52,840 nucleotides of DNA from an uncultured SAR86 cluster bacterium (lineage in GTDB: Bacteria; Pseudomonadota; Gammaproteobacteria; Magnimaribacterales; Magnimaribacteraceae). Made by a program: the position numbers and the translations under genes. Below are positions 7,787-17,810 of the stretch, piece by piece. The first letter of the stretch is position 1, and the number at the start of each line of letters is the position of its first letter. The DNA lies in contig CACOMS010000007.1 of assembly GCA_902628375.1 (NCBI GenBank), positions 1 through 52,840 of the forward strand, given 5' to 3'. The notes under the pieces were generated by a model. The model saw only the letters and a program-made list of their open reading frames with translations. It ran no database searches and was not told where the DNA came from.

Positions 7787-10700
7787 ATTTTAAGTCTATC
7801 ATGAAGGGATTGCAGCTTCTCAACAGTCCAAGAATCCTTATTTCTAATTACCGAACAAACTGCTCTACCTCCTTCAATTGTTGTAGTGCAGTAAACTTTT
7901 TCTTCTAAGGCTGTTCGTCTAATAGAAGCTGAATCTATAATTGACTGTCTTCCTTCAGAAGTATTAATTACTAAATCTATTTCTCCATTCTTAATCATGT
8001 CAACTACATGAGGTCTTCCTTGGGCTACCTTCTTAACTACTTTTGCCGGTATATTTTTTTCCTTTATTATCTCTGCTGTTCCCCTTGTAGCTACAATTTC
8101 AAAACCAAGTTCATGAAACTCTTGAGATAATTCTGCTACAAGATCTCTATCAGAATGCCTCACACTAATAAAAACACACCCTTCAGTGGGGATTTTTTCT
8201 CCTGCTCCTAGTTCAGCTTTAGAATAGGCTTCAGCAAAACTTTTACCAATTCCCATAACCTCACCAGTGGACTTCATCTCTGGACCTAATATTGGATCAA
8301 CACCTTGGAATCTTGAAAAAGGTAAAACCGCTTCTTTAACAGAAAAATAAGGAGGAATTATTTCACTAGTAAATCCTTGATCAATTAGAGAAATGCCCGC
8401 CATGCATTTTGCTCCAATATCAGCTAAAGACCTTCCTATACACTTTGACACAAAGGGTATAGTTCGAGAGGCTCTAGGATTAACCTCAATCAAATAAAGA
8501 GTGCCTTGAAAATAAGCAAGTTGAACGTTTAGAAGACCAATAGCTTTAATTTCTTTCGCTATATTTTTAACCATGTCATTGATATCTGAAACTAGTTCCA
8601 GAGGTAGGCTATAAGGGGGTAAAGAACAGGCAGAATCTCCAGAATGAATACCAGCTTGCTCAATATGTTGCAATATCCCTCCAATGACAACATCCGTACC
8701 ATCTGTGACTGCTTCAACATCTATTTCAGTTGCCTGATTTAGAAAACTGTCTAATAAAACAGGACTGCTCTCGCTTGCTTGAACTGCATCTGTTAAATAA
8801 TCTTTTAAGTCTTTATCGTTATATACAATTTCCATAGCTCTTCCCCCTAAAACATAAGAAGGTCTCACTACGAGAGGATAGCCAATATCTTTCGATACAT
8901 TCATGGCTTCTTCCATATTTGTAGCTAACCCATTTGGAGGTTGCAGAAGATTCAATTTTTGTACGAATTCTTGAAATCTTCCTCTATCTTCAGCTAAATC
9001 GATAGAATCAGGTGAAGTTCCCCAAATTGGAACTCCATTTGCTTCTAATTCTCTCGCTAATTTTAAAGGGGTTTGTCCTCCATATTGAACGATTACGCCT
9101 TCTGGTTTCTCAATATCTATAATCGATAACACATCTTCAGTAGTTATAGGCTCAAAATACAATCTATCTGAAGTATCGTAATCAGTTGAGACAGTCTCTG
9201 GATTACAATTGACCATAATGGTTTCGTAACCAAGATCTTTCATTGCCATAGAGGCATGTACGCAACAATAATCAAATTCTATGCCTTGTCCTATTCTATT
9301 AGGGCCTCCCCCTAAAACTACGACTTTTTTATTTTTAGTAGGACGAGATTCACATTGAGATTCATAAGAGGAGTACATGTAAGCAGTAGAGGATTCAAAT
9401 TCTGCAGCACAAGTGTCCACTCTTTTATATACAGGCTTTATATTCAAAGAAAGTCTTTTCTTTCGAATAGATTCCTCTTCAGTATTAAGAAGACAAGCTA
9501 ATCTTTTATCAGAAAATCCATGGCATTTAAATTTGTACAAATTTTCTTCATTTAATGAATTAAGATCTAAATTTTTAATCTCTTCTTCTTCCGCAACTAA
9601 TTCTTGAATATGCGAAAGAAACCAAGGATCTACTTTAGAAAGTTCAAATATCTCCTCCAAGGAAAAATTTTGTCTAAACGCATCTGCTAGATACCACAAC
9701 CTATCTGGACTTGGTATTGAAACCCCGGTTTTCAGTACTTGAATTTCTTGCTCTTCTTCATTGAAAACTTCATTTAAACCATCTTTACCTATTTCCAAAC
9801 CTCTTATCGCTTTCTGAAAAGATTCTTTAAAGGTTCTTCCTATAGCCATAACCTCTCCAACAGATTTCATCTGAGTAGTTAAGACAGGTTCAGCTCCAGG
9901 AAATTTCTCAAAATTAAATCTAGGTATCTTAGTTACAACATAATCTATAGAGGGCTCAAAAGATGCGGGTATAACTCCTCCAGTTATATCATTCTCCAAC
10001 TCATCTAATGTATAACCTACGGCCAATTTCGCAGCTACTTTGGCTATAGGAAATCCTGTTGCCTTAGAAGCTAGGGCAGATGATCTTGAAACCCTAGGAT
10101 TCATCTCAATGACCAGCATCTCACCGTCTTCTGGGTTGATAGTGAATTGAACGTTTGATCCTCCTGTCTCGACTCCTATTTCCCTTAAAATAGCCATCGA
10201 AGCATTTCTCATCAATTGATATTCTTTATCGGTAAGAGTCTGGGCTGGTGCTACTGTTATGGAATCACCAGTATGAACTCCCATAGGGTCTAGGTTTTCA
10301 ATACTACAAACAATAATACAGTTGTCATTTTTATCTCTAACAACTTCCATTTCATATTCTTTCCAGCCACCTAAGAATTCATCAATAAATATTTCACTTG
10401 TTGGAGATAGATCAAAACCTCTTATGCAAATCTCTTCAAATTCTTCTACGTTGTAGGCAATTCCTCCTCCACCTCCACCCATAGTAAAATTTGGCCTCAA
10501 TACACAAGGGAATCCAATATCATCTAATATCTCTTTAGCTTCTTCTGCATTATGTGCTAACGCAGCTTTAGGAGTTCTTAAACCAATTTTTTCCATCGCA
10601 GCAGCAAATAAATCTCTGTCTTCTGCTTTATCTATAGCCTCCTTGGTAGCTCCAATCATTTCTATATCATGCTTTTTCAATATACCTTTGCTGTGAAGAT

Positions 10701-11001
10701 CTAATGCAGTGTTTAAGGCGGTTTGCCCTCCCATTGTTGGTAAGATTGCATCTGGTTTTTCCTTTTCTATAATTTTTTCTACAGTCTCCCAATGTATTGG
10801 TTCAATATAGGTGGAATCTGCCATAGAAGGGTCAGTCATTATGGTTGCAGGATTTGAATTAACTAAAATCACTCTGAATCCATCTTCTTTCAGAGCCTTA
10901 CAAGCTTGAGCTCCAGAATAATCAAACTCACATGCCTGCCCTATTACAATTGGTCCAGCCCCTAAGATTAAGATTGAATTAATATCTTTTCTTTTAGGCA
11001 A
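7783..11001 (-). CDS. carB: Carbamoyl phosphate synthase large chain
   Basis: Makes carbamoyl phosphate from bicarbonate, ammonia (delivered by CarA) and two ATP, feeding pyrimidine and arginine synthesis. 1072 residues matches E. coli. Two homologous ATP-grasp halves are visible: the first opens with [20 protein letters not shown] and has a glycine-rich loop near 173; the second opens with [18 protein letters not shown] near residue 560. Both have metal-binding E-x-N-P-R motifs ([10 protein letters not shown] and EVNPRASRT). The last ~130 residues form the MGS-like allosteric domain that binds UMP and ornithine in E. coli. It overlaps carA by 8 bases and greA by 4. Confidence 0.98.
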   Translation of the reverse strand: MPKRKDINSILILGAGPIVIGQACEFDYSGAQACKALKEDGFRVILVNSNPATIMTDPSMADSTYIEPIHWETVEKIIEKEKPDAILPTMGGQTALNTALDLHSKGILKKHDIEMIGATKEAIDKAEDRDLFAAAMEKIGLRTPKAALAHNAEEAKEILDDIGFPCVLRPNFTMGGGGGGIAYNVEEFEEICIRGFDLSPTSEIFIDEFLGGWKEYEMEVVRDKNDNCIIVCSIENLDPMGVHTGDSITVAPAQTLTDKEYQLMRNASMAILREIGVETGGSNVQFTINPEDGEMLVIEMNPRVSRSSALASKATGFPIAKVAAKLAVGYTLDELENDITGGVIPASFEPSIDYVVTKIPRFNFEKFPGAEPVLTTQMKSVGEVMAIGRTFKESFQKAIRGLEIGKDGLNEVFNEEEQEIQVLKTGVSIPSPDRLWYLADAFRQNFSLEEIFELSKVDPWFLSHIQELVAEEEEIKNLDLNSLNEENLYKFKCHGFSDKRLACLLNTEEESIRKKRLSLNIKPVYKRVDTCAAEFESSTAYMYSSYESQCESRPTKNKKVVVLGGGPNRIGQGIEFDYCCVHASMAMKDLGYETIMVNCNPETVSTDYDTSDRLYFEPITTEDVLSIIDIEKPEGVIVQYGGQTPLKLARELEANGVPIWGTSPDSIDLAEDRGRFQEFVQKLNLLQPPNGLATNMEEAMNVSKDIGYPLVVRPSYVLGGRAMEIVYNDKDLKDYLTDAVQASESSPVLLDSFLNQATEIDVEAVTDGTDVVIGGILQHIEQAGIHSGDSACSLPPYSLPLELVSDINDMVKNIAKEIKAIGLLNVQLAYFQGTLYLIEVNPRASRTIPFVSKCIGRSLADIGAKCMAGISLIDQGFTSEIIPPYFSVKEAVLPFSRFQGVDPILGPEMKSTGEVMGIGKSFAEAYSKAELGAGEKIPTEGCVFISVRHSDRDLVAELSQEFHELGFEIVATRGTAEIIKEKNIPAKVVKKVAQGRPHVVDMIKNGEIDLVINTSEGRQSIIDSASIRRTALEEKVYCTTTIEGGRAVCSVIRNKDSWTVEKLQSLHDRLKI

Positions 11002-12112
11002 CTCTGTTCTCCATAAGATCTATAAATTTGTCAAAAAGCCCTTTTATGTCATGAGGTCCTGGGCTTGCCTCAGGGTGTCCTTGAAAACTAAATGCTGGTA
11101 AGGTTTTGTGGCTAATTCCTTGTATAGAACCATCAAAAAGTGATTTATGAGTGATCTCAACATCCTCATCTAGGGAATCTTCATCAACCATGAAGCCATG
11201 ATTCTGACTTGTTATAAAAACTTTCTGAGTTTGTAGATCTTGAACTGGATGATTGGCGCCATGATGACCAAATTTCATTTTTGATGTTTTAGCCCCCAAG
11301 GCTAAAGCTAATAACTGATGCCCCAGGCAAATTCCAAACACTGGTATGTTTGCTTGAATTACTTGCTTAATTGTTTCAATAGCGTAATCACATGGTTCAG
11401 GATCACCAGGTCCATTTGAGAGGAAGACTCCATCCGGCTTATGAGAAAGGATTTGTTCAATGGTTGTTTTAGCAGGAACAACTTCAATCTCACAGCCTCT
11501 ATTATGGAGAATCCTTAAAATATTCTTCTTTACACCAAAATCCAATGCAACAACTTTATATTTTGTAGATCTGCTGTCTTCTCTCCATACACCGTCTTTC
11601 CAAGAATAATTTCTACTAGTAGTAACTTCTTTAGCTAAATCTAATCCTGATAAACCAGGAAAGCTATTTGCTAAATCAAACCCTTTATCTTTATTTGGAT
11701 TTTTTCCAGTGATTATTGCACCCGGTTGGGCTCCTTTCTCTCTAATAATATTTACTAATTTCCTAGTATCAATATTAGAAATGGCTACTGTTTTATTATT
11801 TATTAAAAATTCACTTAAATTTGTTTCATTTCGCCAACTACTTAAAGTAGAAGGTAGATCTTTAATAATTAATCCAGAGCACCAAACTTTTTCTGATTCA
11901 AAATCTTCAATATTTGTTCCGGTATTACCTATATGAGGATAAGTTAAAGTAACAATTTGCTGGCAATAAGATGGGTCTGTAAGAATTTCTTGATAGCCAG
12001 TCATTGCTGTATTAAATACAACTTCACCACATGATTCCCCCTGAAACCCTATGCTTTTTCCAGAGAAAGTAGTGCCATCTTGTAATACTAATATGGCGTT
12101 CGAAGACTTCAT
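10994..12112 (-). CDS. carA: Carbamoyl phosphate synthase small chain (glutaminase)
   Basis: Hydrolyses glutamine and channels ammonia to CarB. 372 residues. The N-terminal CPSase small domain (about 1-150) begins [18 protein letters not shown]; the C-terminal class I glutamine amidotransferase (about 185-372) has the nucleophile Cys262 in FGICLGHQL and the His346/Glu348 pair in GHPEASPG. It is the first gene of a minus-strand run that continues without a large gap to infB. The 169-base region upstream is shared with divergent map and contains a promoter, a hairpin and a candidate attenuator terminator. No strong ribosome binding site is visible before the ATG at 12112. Confidence 0.98.
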   Translation of the reverse strand: MKSSNAILVLQDGTTFSGKSIGFQGESCGEVVFNTAMTGYQEILTDPSYCQQIVTLTYPHIGNTGTNIEDFESEKVWCSGLIIKDLPSTLSSWRNETNLSEFLINNKTVAISNIDTRKLVNIIREKGAQPGAIITGKNPNKDKGFDLANSFPGLSGLDLAKEVTTSRNYSWKDGVWREDSRSTKYKVVALDFGVKKNILRILHNRGCEIEVVPAKTTIEQILSHKPDGVFLSNGPGDPEPCDYAIETIKQVIQANIPVFGICLGHQLLALALGAKTSKMKFGHHGANHPVQDLQTQKVFITSQNHGFMVDEDSLDEDVEITHKSLFDGSIQGISHKTLPAFSFQGHPEASPGPHDIKGLFDKFIDLMENRVA

Positions 12113-12152
12113 TTCTAATTAGAACTGATTAAAATAGATGTAATTTTTAGGT

Positions 12153-12189
12153 AAAAAAAAAGCGAACCAGAGATTATTTCTAGGTCCGC
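12153..12189 (-). terminator. Candidate attenuator terminator in the carA leader
   Basis: On the minus strand, GCGGACC...GGTTCGC forms a stem (12162-12189) with one mismatch (A-C at 12165/12186) and one bulged base (12182). An inner 3-bp stem and a 7-base loop follow, and then nine U residues (12153-12161). It points towards carA and lies between the predicted carA promoter (12226-12254) and the carA ATG at 12112. On the plus strand no comparable T-run follows. Its position, about 40 bases before carA, is what a transcription attenuator would have. Confidence 0.72.
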
Positions 12190-12197
12190 ATTTATGT

Positions 12198-12221
12198 TTT
12201 TAATGCTTATTGGCATTAAAA
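12198..12221. promoter_or_regulatory. Perfect inverted repeat at the carA transcript start
   Basis: TTTTAATGC and GCATTAAAA form a perfect 9-bp inverted repeat around a 6-base centre. In the predicted carA transcript (start near 12219) it would fold as a hairpin at the very 5' end. Its GCATT arm could instead pair with AATGC just before the attenuator stem. As DNA it could equally be an operator for a dimeric regulator controlling carA and map. It does not look like an E. coli ArgR box. Function unproven. Confidence 0.55.
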
Positions 12222-12225
12222 CCAC

Positions 12226-12254
12226 ACTATAATAAACCTACATTAATATGTCTA
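12226..12254 (-). promoter_or_regulatory. Sigma-70-type promoter for carAB
   Basis: On the minus strand, -35 TAGACA (12249-12254) and -10 TATAGT (12226-12231) are 17 bases apart, each matching five of six consensus bases. The predicted start is near 12219, giving a leader of about 107 bases before carA. The -10 overlaps a plus-strand TATAAT (12228-12233) that would serve map, so the two divergent promoters cannot be occupied at once. Confidence 0.7.
12228..12233 (+). promoter_or_regulatory. Candidate -10 box for map
   Basis: A perfect TATAAT lies 48 bases before the map ATG. The -35 side is weak: TTATTG at 12207-12212 with a 15-base spacer is the best I see, and it lies inside the inverted repeat at 12198-12221. 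The element overlaps the carA -10 on the other strand. Confidence 0.45.
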
Positions 12255-12281
12255 TTTAATTCAACTAAAATAAACAAAAAA

Positions 12282-13043
12282 ATGATAAAAACATTATCTG
12301 ATATTAAAGAAATGAGAGTAGCTGGAAAATTGGCTGCTGAAGTTCTTGAAATGATCACTCCCTTTGTGAAGCCAGGCATTTCTACTGGTGAATTAGATTC
12401 GATTTGCCACGATTACATTATTAATGAACAAAACGCCATTCCTGCTAATGTTGGATATAGAGGATTCGAGAAAACAATTTGCAGCAGTCTTAATCAAGTT
12501 GTTTGTCATGGCATACCAGACTACAAAAGAATTCTTAAAAATGGTGATATTCTGAATATAGATGTAACAGTGCTAAAAGATGGCTGGCATGGCGATACCT
12601 CTAAAATGTTCTTAGTGGGCAAATGTAAACCTCATAATGAAAGGTTAGTGAAAATAACTCAAGAATGCCTCTATAAGGCAATAGAAATAGTTAAACCAGG
12701 AGCATATCTAGGTGATATAGGTCATGTGATCCAAAAACATGCGGAAAAAAATTACTATTCTGTAGTTGAAGAATATTGTGGCCATGGCATAGGAAAGGTC
12801 TATCATGAAGATCCACAGATACTTCATTATGGTGAGCAAGGAACTGGTCTACAGCTTAAAGAAGGCATGTGCTTTACCATCGAACCAATGATAAATTTGG
12901 GTTCTAAGTTTACTAAGTCTTTAAGTGATGGATGGACAGTTGAAACAAAAGATGGAAGAAATTCAGCCCAATGGGAACATACCCTAGCCGTAACTTCAGA
13001 TGGGTGTGAAGTTTTAACAAAAAGAACTGAAGAGACTTTTTAG
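12282..13043 (+). CDS. map: Methionine aminopeptidase, type I
   Basis: Removes the initiator methionine from nascent proteins. The ATG at 12282 gives 253 residues and a start, MIKTLSDIKEMRVAGKLAAE, that aligns with family N-termini. A TTG 72 bases upstream would add 24 residues with no family counterpart and would overlap the promoter. The metal ligands are in DVTVLKDGWHGDTSKMF (two Asp), CGHGIGKVYHEDP (His), FTIEPM (Glu) and the C-terminal AQWEHTLAV (Glu). map followed by glnD is the E. coli order; in E. coli rpsB-tsf lies on the other side, whereas here carA does. Confidence 0.97.
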   Translation: MIKTLSDIKEMRVAGKLAAEVLEMITPFVKPGISTGELDSICHDYIINEQNAIPANVGYRGFEKTICSSLNQVVCHGIPDYKRILKNGDILNIDVTVLKDGWHGDTSKMFLVGKCKPHNERLVKITQECLYKAIEIVKPGAYLGDIGHVIQKHAEKNYYSVVEEYCGHGIGKVYHEDPQILHYGEQGTGLQLKEGMCFTIEPMINLGSKFTKSLSDGWTVETKDGRNSAQWEHTLAVTSDGCEVLTKRTEETF

Positions 13044-13051
13044 TTGAAAGG

Positions 13052-15568
13052 ATGAATAGAGAAGTTCCTTCCTTAAAAACTATCAAGCAGACTTTACAAA
13101 AAAGAGCTAAAGAGGCTGACAAATTTTTACTTCTTTCCTGGGAAGAGTCTGGACTTCACAATCAAAATGAATTGGGATTATTTGCCGTAGGGGGTTATGG
13201 AAGAAAGCAGTTACATCCTCATTCAGATATCGATCTTCTTTTATTGTCAGAACAAAAAATAAATCCAGTCTTAATTCCAAAAGTTGAAAATTTCATTCAA
13301 AAACTATGGGACTTAGACTACCAAGTTGGTCATAGCGTCAGAACTCTCAAAGAAGAAGAAAATCAAATAAAAAAAGATGTCCAAGCCATGACAAATATCT
13401 TAGAAGTTAGAAATTTAAATGCTACCAATCAATTGGAGTGTCAATTAAGTAAACTTATTCATTCAAAAAAAATATGGCCTAAAGATTCTTTTCTATTAGA
13501 AAAAATTGAAGAACAGAAAGATAGACATCATAGGTTTGATAATACTGAATACAACTTAGAGCCTAACCTAAAGCACTCCCCTGGCGGACTTAGAGATATA
13601 CATACTATTGACTGGATAAAGCTAAACTATTTGAGAAGCAATTTTGATTTATCTTTGAGACAAGAATTATTGTCTAGTGAAGAAATTAAAGAACTGACTA
13701 AGGCTAAGCAATGGTTGTGGTTACTTAGATACCACCTTCATTTATATGCTGGAAAAGAAGAAGATAGACTCTTGTTTAATTACCAGATTCCAATCGGTGA
13801 CAGCATGTTCCCAAATTTGTCTCGCGAAAATGCTTCTACTGAAAAGTTAATGCATAGGTACTTTAGATCCGCTCAAAGCGTTTCAGAAATTAATTTAGGA
13901 TTCATAGAAAACATATCATCCAAACTTAAGAAGAAAAAGAATAGCAAAAGAAAGAAAATAAGTGATGATTTTGAATCAATTGATAATCAAATCGCATTAA
14001 AAAAAGGAAAAAGTTTTAAGAGAAATCCCTCTTTGATGATAAAGCTGTTCATAGAAATGAGCCTAAATGAAAATATAAACAGTATAGAAAATAGAACTCT
14101 AAGAAAATTAAAAGCCAATAGGAGTCTCATAAATTATAGCTTCAGAAGAAAAAGAAAGAATGATGATCTTTTTCTTGAATTACTATCTTCAAATAGTTCT
14201 AAAATGGTAGATGAACTAAAAAGAATGCATACCCTGGGAGTACTACCCAGACTAATACCAGAATTTGGAAGAGTTACAGCCCAAATGCAATATGATTTAT
14301 TTCATATCTATACTGTAGATATTCATACTCTAAAACTTTTGAAAAATATGAATAAGCTTATTCATGATAAGAATGATGGCATGTTTGAATTAGCTTCCGA
14401 TATTGCCAAACAATTACCAAAAGTTCTCAATCTTTATTTAGCAGGTTTTTTTCATGATATTGGTAAAGGAAGAGGCGGAAATCACTCTAGTCTCGGAGAA
14501 AGAATTGTTAAAAGATTTTGTAAAAGAAATAGCTTTTCAGAAGAAGACTCTGATCTTATTCAATGGTTAGTAAGAAATCATCTATTGATGTCCAAAACTT
14601 CGCAAAAAGAAGATCTAAGCGATTTGAGTGTAATAAAAAAATTTTCTAGAGAGGTAGGAAGCATGGATAGACTTAATCATTTGTACTGTTTAACTGTCTC
14701 AGATATTTCAGCAACTAATCCAAATTTATGGAATTCTTGGAATTCTTCACTTCTTAGAGAGCTTTGGTTAAAAGCTAGAAGAGAAATAATTAATGAAGGT
14801 CATGAAGAAGATAAAAAGGAATTACTCATAGAGAACTTCAAAAAACTAGATCATAAAAAAATAAAACTAATATGGAGTAATTTGTATGATTCTTATTTTC
14901 AAGCTCTTAATATCAGTCAAATAGAGAGCCAAACTCGTCTTCTACTAAACAAAGAAAAAGGCGAAACCATTGCTAAATTTATTGAAGACAGAGAAGAGGG
15001 TCTGTTGAATTTACTGATATACACTTCTGACAGGCCAAATGTCTTTTCTAGTGTAGTCTCGGTGTTAGATTCTGAAAACGTAAATATCTTGGATGCTAAA
15101 TTATTTGGCACTAAAGATGGTTTTTGCATAGAAAATATAACAATAGCTGACGATTCGAGAGAGAGCCTACTTGATGAAACTGAAAAATTAAGAGAAATAG
15201 AAAAGAAATTAAAACAAATCTTGAGAATTAAAGATTTAAAACCTTCTTTTGTAACTAAGAGACTACCAATTAGATTAAAAAGTTTTTCAAAAAAAACAAC
15301 AATAGAAATTACGCAAGATGATGAAAACGGCTGGACTCAGTTAGACATAAAAACTCTAGATAGACCTGGACTTCTAGCCTCTATATGTAAAATTTTTACA
15401 GAAAATAAACTCTCCATAAAAAAGGCAAGTATTTCAACTTATGGAGAAACAGCAGAAGATAGGTTCTGCGTGGTAACAGACAAAGATAGTAAACTCGAAA
15501 ATGAAGACAAATTAGCAGAGCTTACAGATTTACTTTTACAAAATTTGTCGGGAGAAGACAGTGAATAA
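13052..15568 (+). CDS. glnD: PII uridylyltransferase / uridylyl-removing enzyme GlnD
   Basis: The nitrogen sensor that uridylylates and deuridylylates PII proteins in response to glutamine. 838 residues against ~890 in E. coli; the missing part is at the N-terminus, which reaches the catalytic motif VGGYGRKQLHPHSDIDLLLL by residue 46. Domains in order: nucleotidyltransferase (metal-binding Asp59 and Asp61), a linker with a lysine-rich stretch near 292-302, an HD hydrolase domain with the H468-D469 pair in FFHDIGKG, and two C-terminal ACT domains (about 645-720 and 762-838). It starts 8 bases after map. A GAAAGG sequence abuts the ATG with no spacer, so the start codon is less certain than the gene. 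The PII gene itself is not in this window. Confidence 0.96.
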   Translation: MNREVPSLKTIKQTLQKRAKEADKFLLLSWEESGLHNQNELGLFAVGGYGRKQLHPHSDIDLLLLSEQKINPVLIPKVENFIQKLWDLDYQVGHSVRTLKEEENQIKKDVQAMTNILEVRNLNATNQLECQLSKLIHSKKIWPKDSFLLEKIEEQKDRHHRFDNTEYNLEPNLKHSPGGLRDIHTIDWIKLNYLRSNFDLSLRQELLSSEEIKELTKAKQWLWLLRYHLHLYAGKEEDRLLFNYQIPIGDSMFPNLSRENASTEKLMHRYFRSAQSVSEINLGFIENISSKLKKKKNSKRKKISDDFESIDNQIALKKGKSFKRNPSLMIKLFIEMSLNENINSIENRTLRKLKANRSLINYSFRRKRKNDDLFLELLSSNSSKMVDELKRMHTLGVLPRLIPEFGRVTAQMQYDLFHIYTVDIHTLKLLKNMNKLIHDKNDGMFELASDIAKQLPKVLNLYLAGFFHDIGKGRGGNHSSLGERIVKRFCKRNSFSEEDSDLIQWLVRNHLLMSKTSQKEDLSDLSVIKKFSREVGSMDRLNHLYCLTVSDISATNPNLWNSWNSSLLRELWLKARREIINEGHEEDKKELLIENFKKLDHKKIKLIWSNLYDSYFQALNISQIESQTRLLLNKEKGETIAKFIEDREEGLLNLLIYTSDRPNVFSSVVSVLDSENVNILDAKLFGTKDGFCIENITIADDSRESLLDETEKLREIEKKLKQILRIKDLKPSFVTKRLPIRLKSFSKKTTIEITQDDENGWTQLDIKTLDRPGLLASICKIFTENKLSIKKASISTYGETAEDRFCVVTDKDSKLENEDKLAELTDLLLQNLSGEDSE

Positions 15569-16748
15569 AGACCTAGATTCTCTAAGCCAATATCCCTTCT
15601 ACTTTCTTTCTAAGTTACTTAATGTTGGAAATAAAGTAGATCCTGACTCAATAAATCTATCTATTGGAGAGCCTAAGCAGAGCCCTCCTCAAGAATGTTT
15701 AGACTTAATACATAAGGATTCAAAAGCCTTATCTCAATACCCCACCTCTAAAGGTTTAGACCAATTAAGAGATAGCTATGAGGGGTGGTTAAAAAGAAGG
15801 TTTAATTTAGAACCTCAAACTAAACTTGAACAGTGCGTATTACCTCTAGGAGGAACCAGAGAAGGTATTTTTTCTTTTATGCAGGCTAGCATTGACAGAA
15901 ATCAAAAAAAACCAACAGTGATCGTCCCCAATCCTTTCTATAAAATCTATGAAGGTGCTGCAAAAATGGCAGGAGCAGATTGCTTCTATTTGAACTCTGA
16001 AAAAGAGAATGATTTTAGGCCTGATTTTAATTCTATTCCAGAAGATGTCCTTGAAAATTGTCAGATTTTAATTCTTTGTTCTCCCTCAAACCCCACCGGA
16101 TATTGCCTTACTGAAAAAGATTATTCAGAGGTTATTAGATTAGCCAATAAATTTAACTTCATAATTTGTTCAGATGAGTGTTATGTGGATATATACCCTA
16201 GTGATAAAAAAGCTCCATTAGGGCTATTAGAATTCCTGAAGTTTGATCAAACAGACCCCAAGTTTGCTGTTTTTCATAGCTTATCAAAAAGATCTAACTT
16301 AGCCGGGCTAAGATCTGGATTTATTGTAGGTTCTGAGGAATTAATAGAAAAAGTTCTTTTATATAGAACTTATCATGGAGTTACTATCCCTATACCTTCA
16401 CAAAAAGCTAGTATTTGGGCCTGGGAAGATGAACTACATGTAGAACAAAATAGACTAAACTACGACAAAAAGTACGATTTATCTTTAGAAATACTGTCAG
16501 ATTACCCACATATAAGAAGACCCAATGGATCTTTTTATTTCTGGATAGAGACACCTTGCTCTGACGAAGAATTTACTCAAGCTCTCTATGAAAGAGAAAA
16601 GGTAATTGTGCTTCCTGGAAGTTATTTAGGACAAGAAAACTTTGGAGTTAACCCTGGGTATGGCTTTATAAGGGTAGCTGTAGTTCATGAAATAGATACA
16701 GTTGAAAAATCTATGATTTCTATTCTCAATGTTCTAAATTCTTATTAA
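15561..16748 (+). CDS. dapC: N-succinyldiaminopimelate aminotransferase (DapC type)
   Basis: A class I/II PLP aminotransferase of 395 residues. It begins LDSLSQYPFYFLSKLL and has the nucleotide-like P-x-NP-F-Y loop IVPNPFYKIY, the SPSNPTG motif, and the PLP lysine at about 243 in FHSLSKRSNLAGLRSG. The sequence alone allows related succinyl-ornithine or aspartate-type activities. Placement between glnD and dapD/dapE, as in Pseudomonas, argues for the step from N-succinyl-2-amino-6-ketopimelate to N-succinyl-LL-diaminopimelate. It starts with GTG at 15561, overlapping the glnD end by 8 bases, with GGGAG a suitable distance upstream. Confidence 0.88.
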   Translation: MNKDLDSLSQYPFYFLSKLLNVGNKVDPDSINLSIGEPKQSPPQECLDLIHKDSKALSQYPTSKGLDQLRDSYEGWLKRRFNLEPQTKLEQCVLPLGGTREGIFSFMQASIDRNQKKPTVIVPNPFYKIYEGAAKMAGADCFYLNSEKENDFRPDFNSIPEDVLENCQILILCSPSNPTGYCLTEKDYSEVIRLANKFNFIICSDECYVDIYPSDKKAPLGLLEFLKFDQTDPKFAVFHSLSKRSNLAGLRSGFIVGSEELIEKVLLYRTYHGVTIPIPSQKASIWAWEDELHVEQNRLNYDKKYDLSLEILSDYPHIRRPNGSFYFWIETPCSDEEFTQALYEREKVIVLPGSYLGQENFGVNPGYGFIRVAVVHEIDTVEKSMISILNVLNSY

Positions 16749-16752
16749 TTTA

Positions 16753-16780
16753 TTGACTGTTTAAAGATCAAGCTTATGAT
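16753..16780 (+). promoter_or_regulatory. Sigma-70-type promoter for dapD-dapE
   Basis: TTGACT (16753-16758) and TATGAT (16775-16780) are 16 bases apart, each five of six consensus. They lie in the 52-58 base gap between dapC and dapD. The predicted start near 16787 leaves a leader of about 20 bases. This would let dapD-dapE be expressed independently of map-glnD-dapC. Confidence 0.65.
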
Positions 16781-16806
16781 TCAGCTTCCAAAATTTAAAA
16801 TTGAAT

Positions 16807-17805
16807 ATGAATACTGTTAAATGGTCAGCAATAGGTATTGGAACAAAGAACCAAGAAGGCAATTGGTTAGAAATTTTTTATCCAAAAGATTTAATTAACC
16901 TAGACTCTAATATCATTGAGGAAGCCTCAAAATTTTCAGCAGACGATTTTGAAACACCGTTAGATCTCTCAAAAGAGATAGTCAAGGAATTAAGTACTAT
17001 TAATCTTAATGATTATTTATCTGACTCTTCTCACTTAGTCATGATTGTCTTAAGAGAAGATAAAAAAATAGAAAGTGTTCCTGAAGCTTACCTAAAACTG
17101 CATTTACTTTCTTATAGGGAAGTTAAACCAAACTCAATAAATTTGGACAATATATTTGCTATGCTTCCAACAGTAGCATGGACATCTGAAGGACCCAAGG
17201 ACCCAGATGAGTTACCCGAGATTATTAAAGACAGAAAAATTTCAGGTAGCCAAATTCATGTCTATTCTTTAGATAAATTTCCTAACTTGACTGATTATGT
17301 GATTCCAGAAGGAGTAAGAATAGCTGATTCTTCAAGAGTAAGATTAGGGGCATATGTGGGTGAAGGAACAACCATAATGCATGAAGGCCAGATCAACTTT
17401 AATGCAGGAACTCTTGGTAAAGGTATGGTTGAAGGAAGAATAGCTCAAGGCGTTATAGTTGATGAAGGAAGCGATATAGGTGGTGGAGCTAGTACATTGG
17501 GTACTTTATCAGGAGGAAACGACTTAGTTATATCAGTTGGTAAGGATTGTTTGCTTGGAGCTAATTCAGGATTAGGAATTTCTCTTGGAGACAGATGTAT
17601 TATTGAATCCGGTCTATACCTTACTTCAGCTTCGAAAGTTGAAATAATCGATGACAATAACCAAGTCTTAAAAACGGTAAAAGCTGAAGAACTTTCTCTT
17701 AAACCTGATCTGCTGTTTATAAGAAATTCTCTAACAGGCTCTATCCAATGCAAAGAAAGGAAGAAAGACGTAAATTTAAATGAAGATTTACATTCAAATA
17801 ACTAA
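16807..17805 (+). CDS. dapD: 2,3,4,5-tetrahydropyridine-2,6-dicarboxylate N-succinyltransferase
   Basis: Adds succinate to tetrahydrodipicolinate, the committed step of the succinylase route to diaminopimelate. 332 residues from the ATG at 16807; an in-frame TTG at 16801 would add two residues. This is the longer Pseudomonas-type DapD with a large N-terminal domain (about 1-165) rather than the ~274-residue E. coli type. The C-terminal left-handed beta-helix shows hexapeptide-like repeats (VRIADSSRVRLGAYVGEGTT onwards) and the family segment GGGASTLGTLSGG. No clear ribosome binding site precedes it. dapE follows after 5 bases. Confidence 0.95.
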   Translation: MNTVKWSAIGIGTKNQEGNWLEIFYPKDLINLDSNIIEEASKFSADDFETPLDLSKEIVKELSTINLNDYLSDSSHLVMIVLREDKKIESVPEAYLKLHLLSYREVKPNSINLDNIFAMLPTVAWTSEGPKDPDELPEIIKDRKISGSQIHVYSLDKFPNLTDYVIPEGVRIADSSRVRLGAYVGEGTTIMHEGQINFNAGTLGKGMVEGRIAQGVIVDEGSDIGGGASTLGTLSGGNDLVISVGKDCLLGANSGLGISLGDRCIIESGLYLTSASKVEIIDDNNQVLKTVKAEELSLKPDLLFIRNSLTGSIQCKERKKDVNLNEDLHSNN

Positions 17806-17810
17806 TCCAG

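Noticed and set aside
12115-12216. 33-codon minus-strand ORF before carA as a definite leader peptide gene
   Set aside because: It has no ribosome binding site, starts only a few bases after the predicted transcript start and shows no run of a regulatory amino acid. It is mentioned only as a possibility in the carA finding.
12210-12281. Upstream TTG start that would extend map by 24 residues
   Set aside because: The extension has no counterpart in the family, covers the promoter region, and the ATG at 12282 gives the expected N-terminus.
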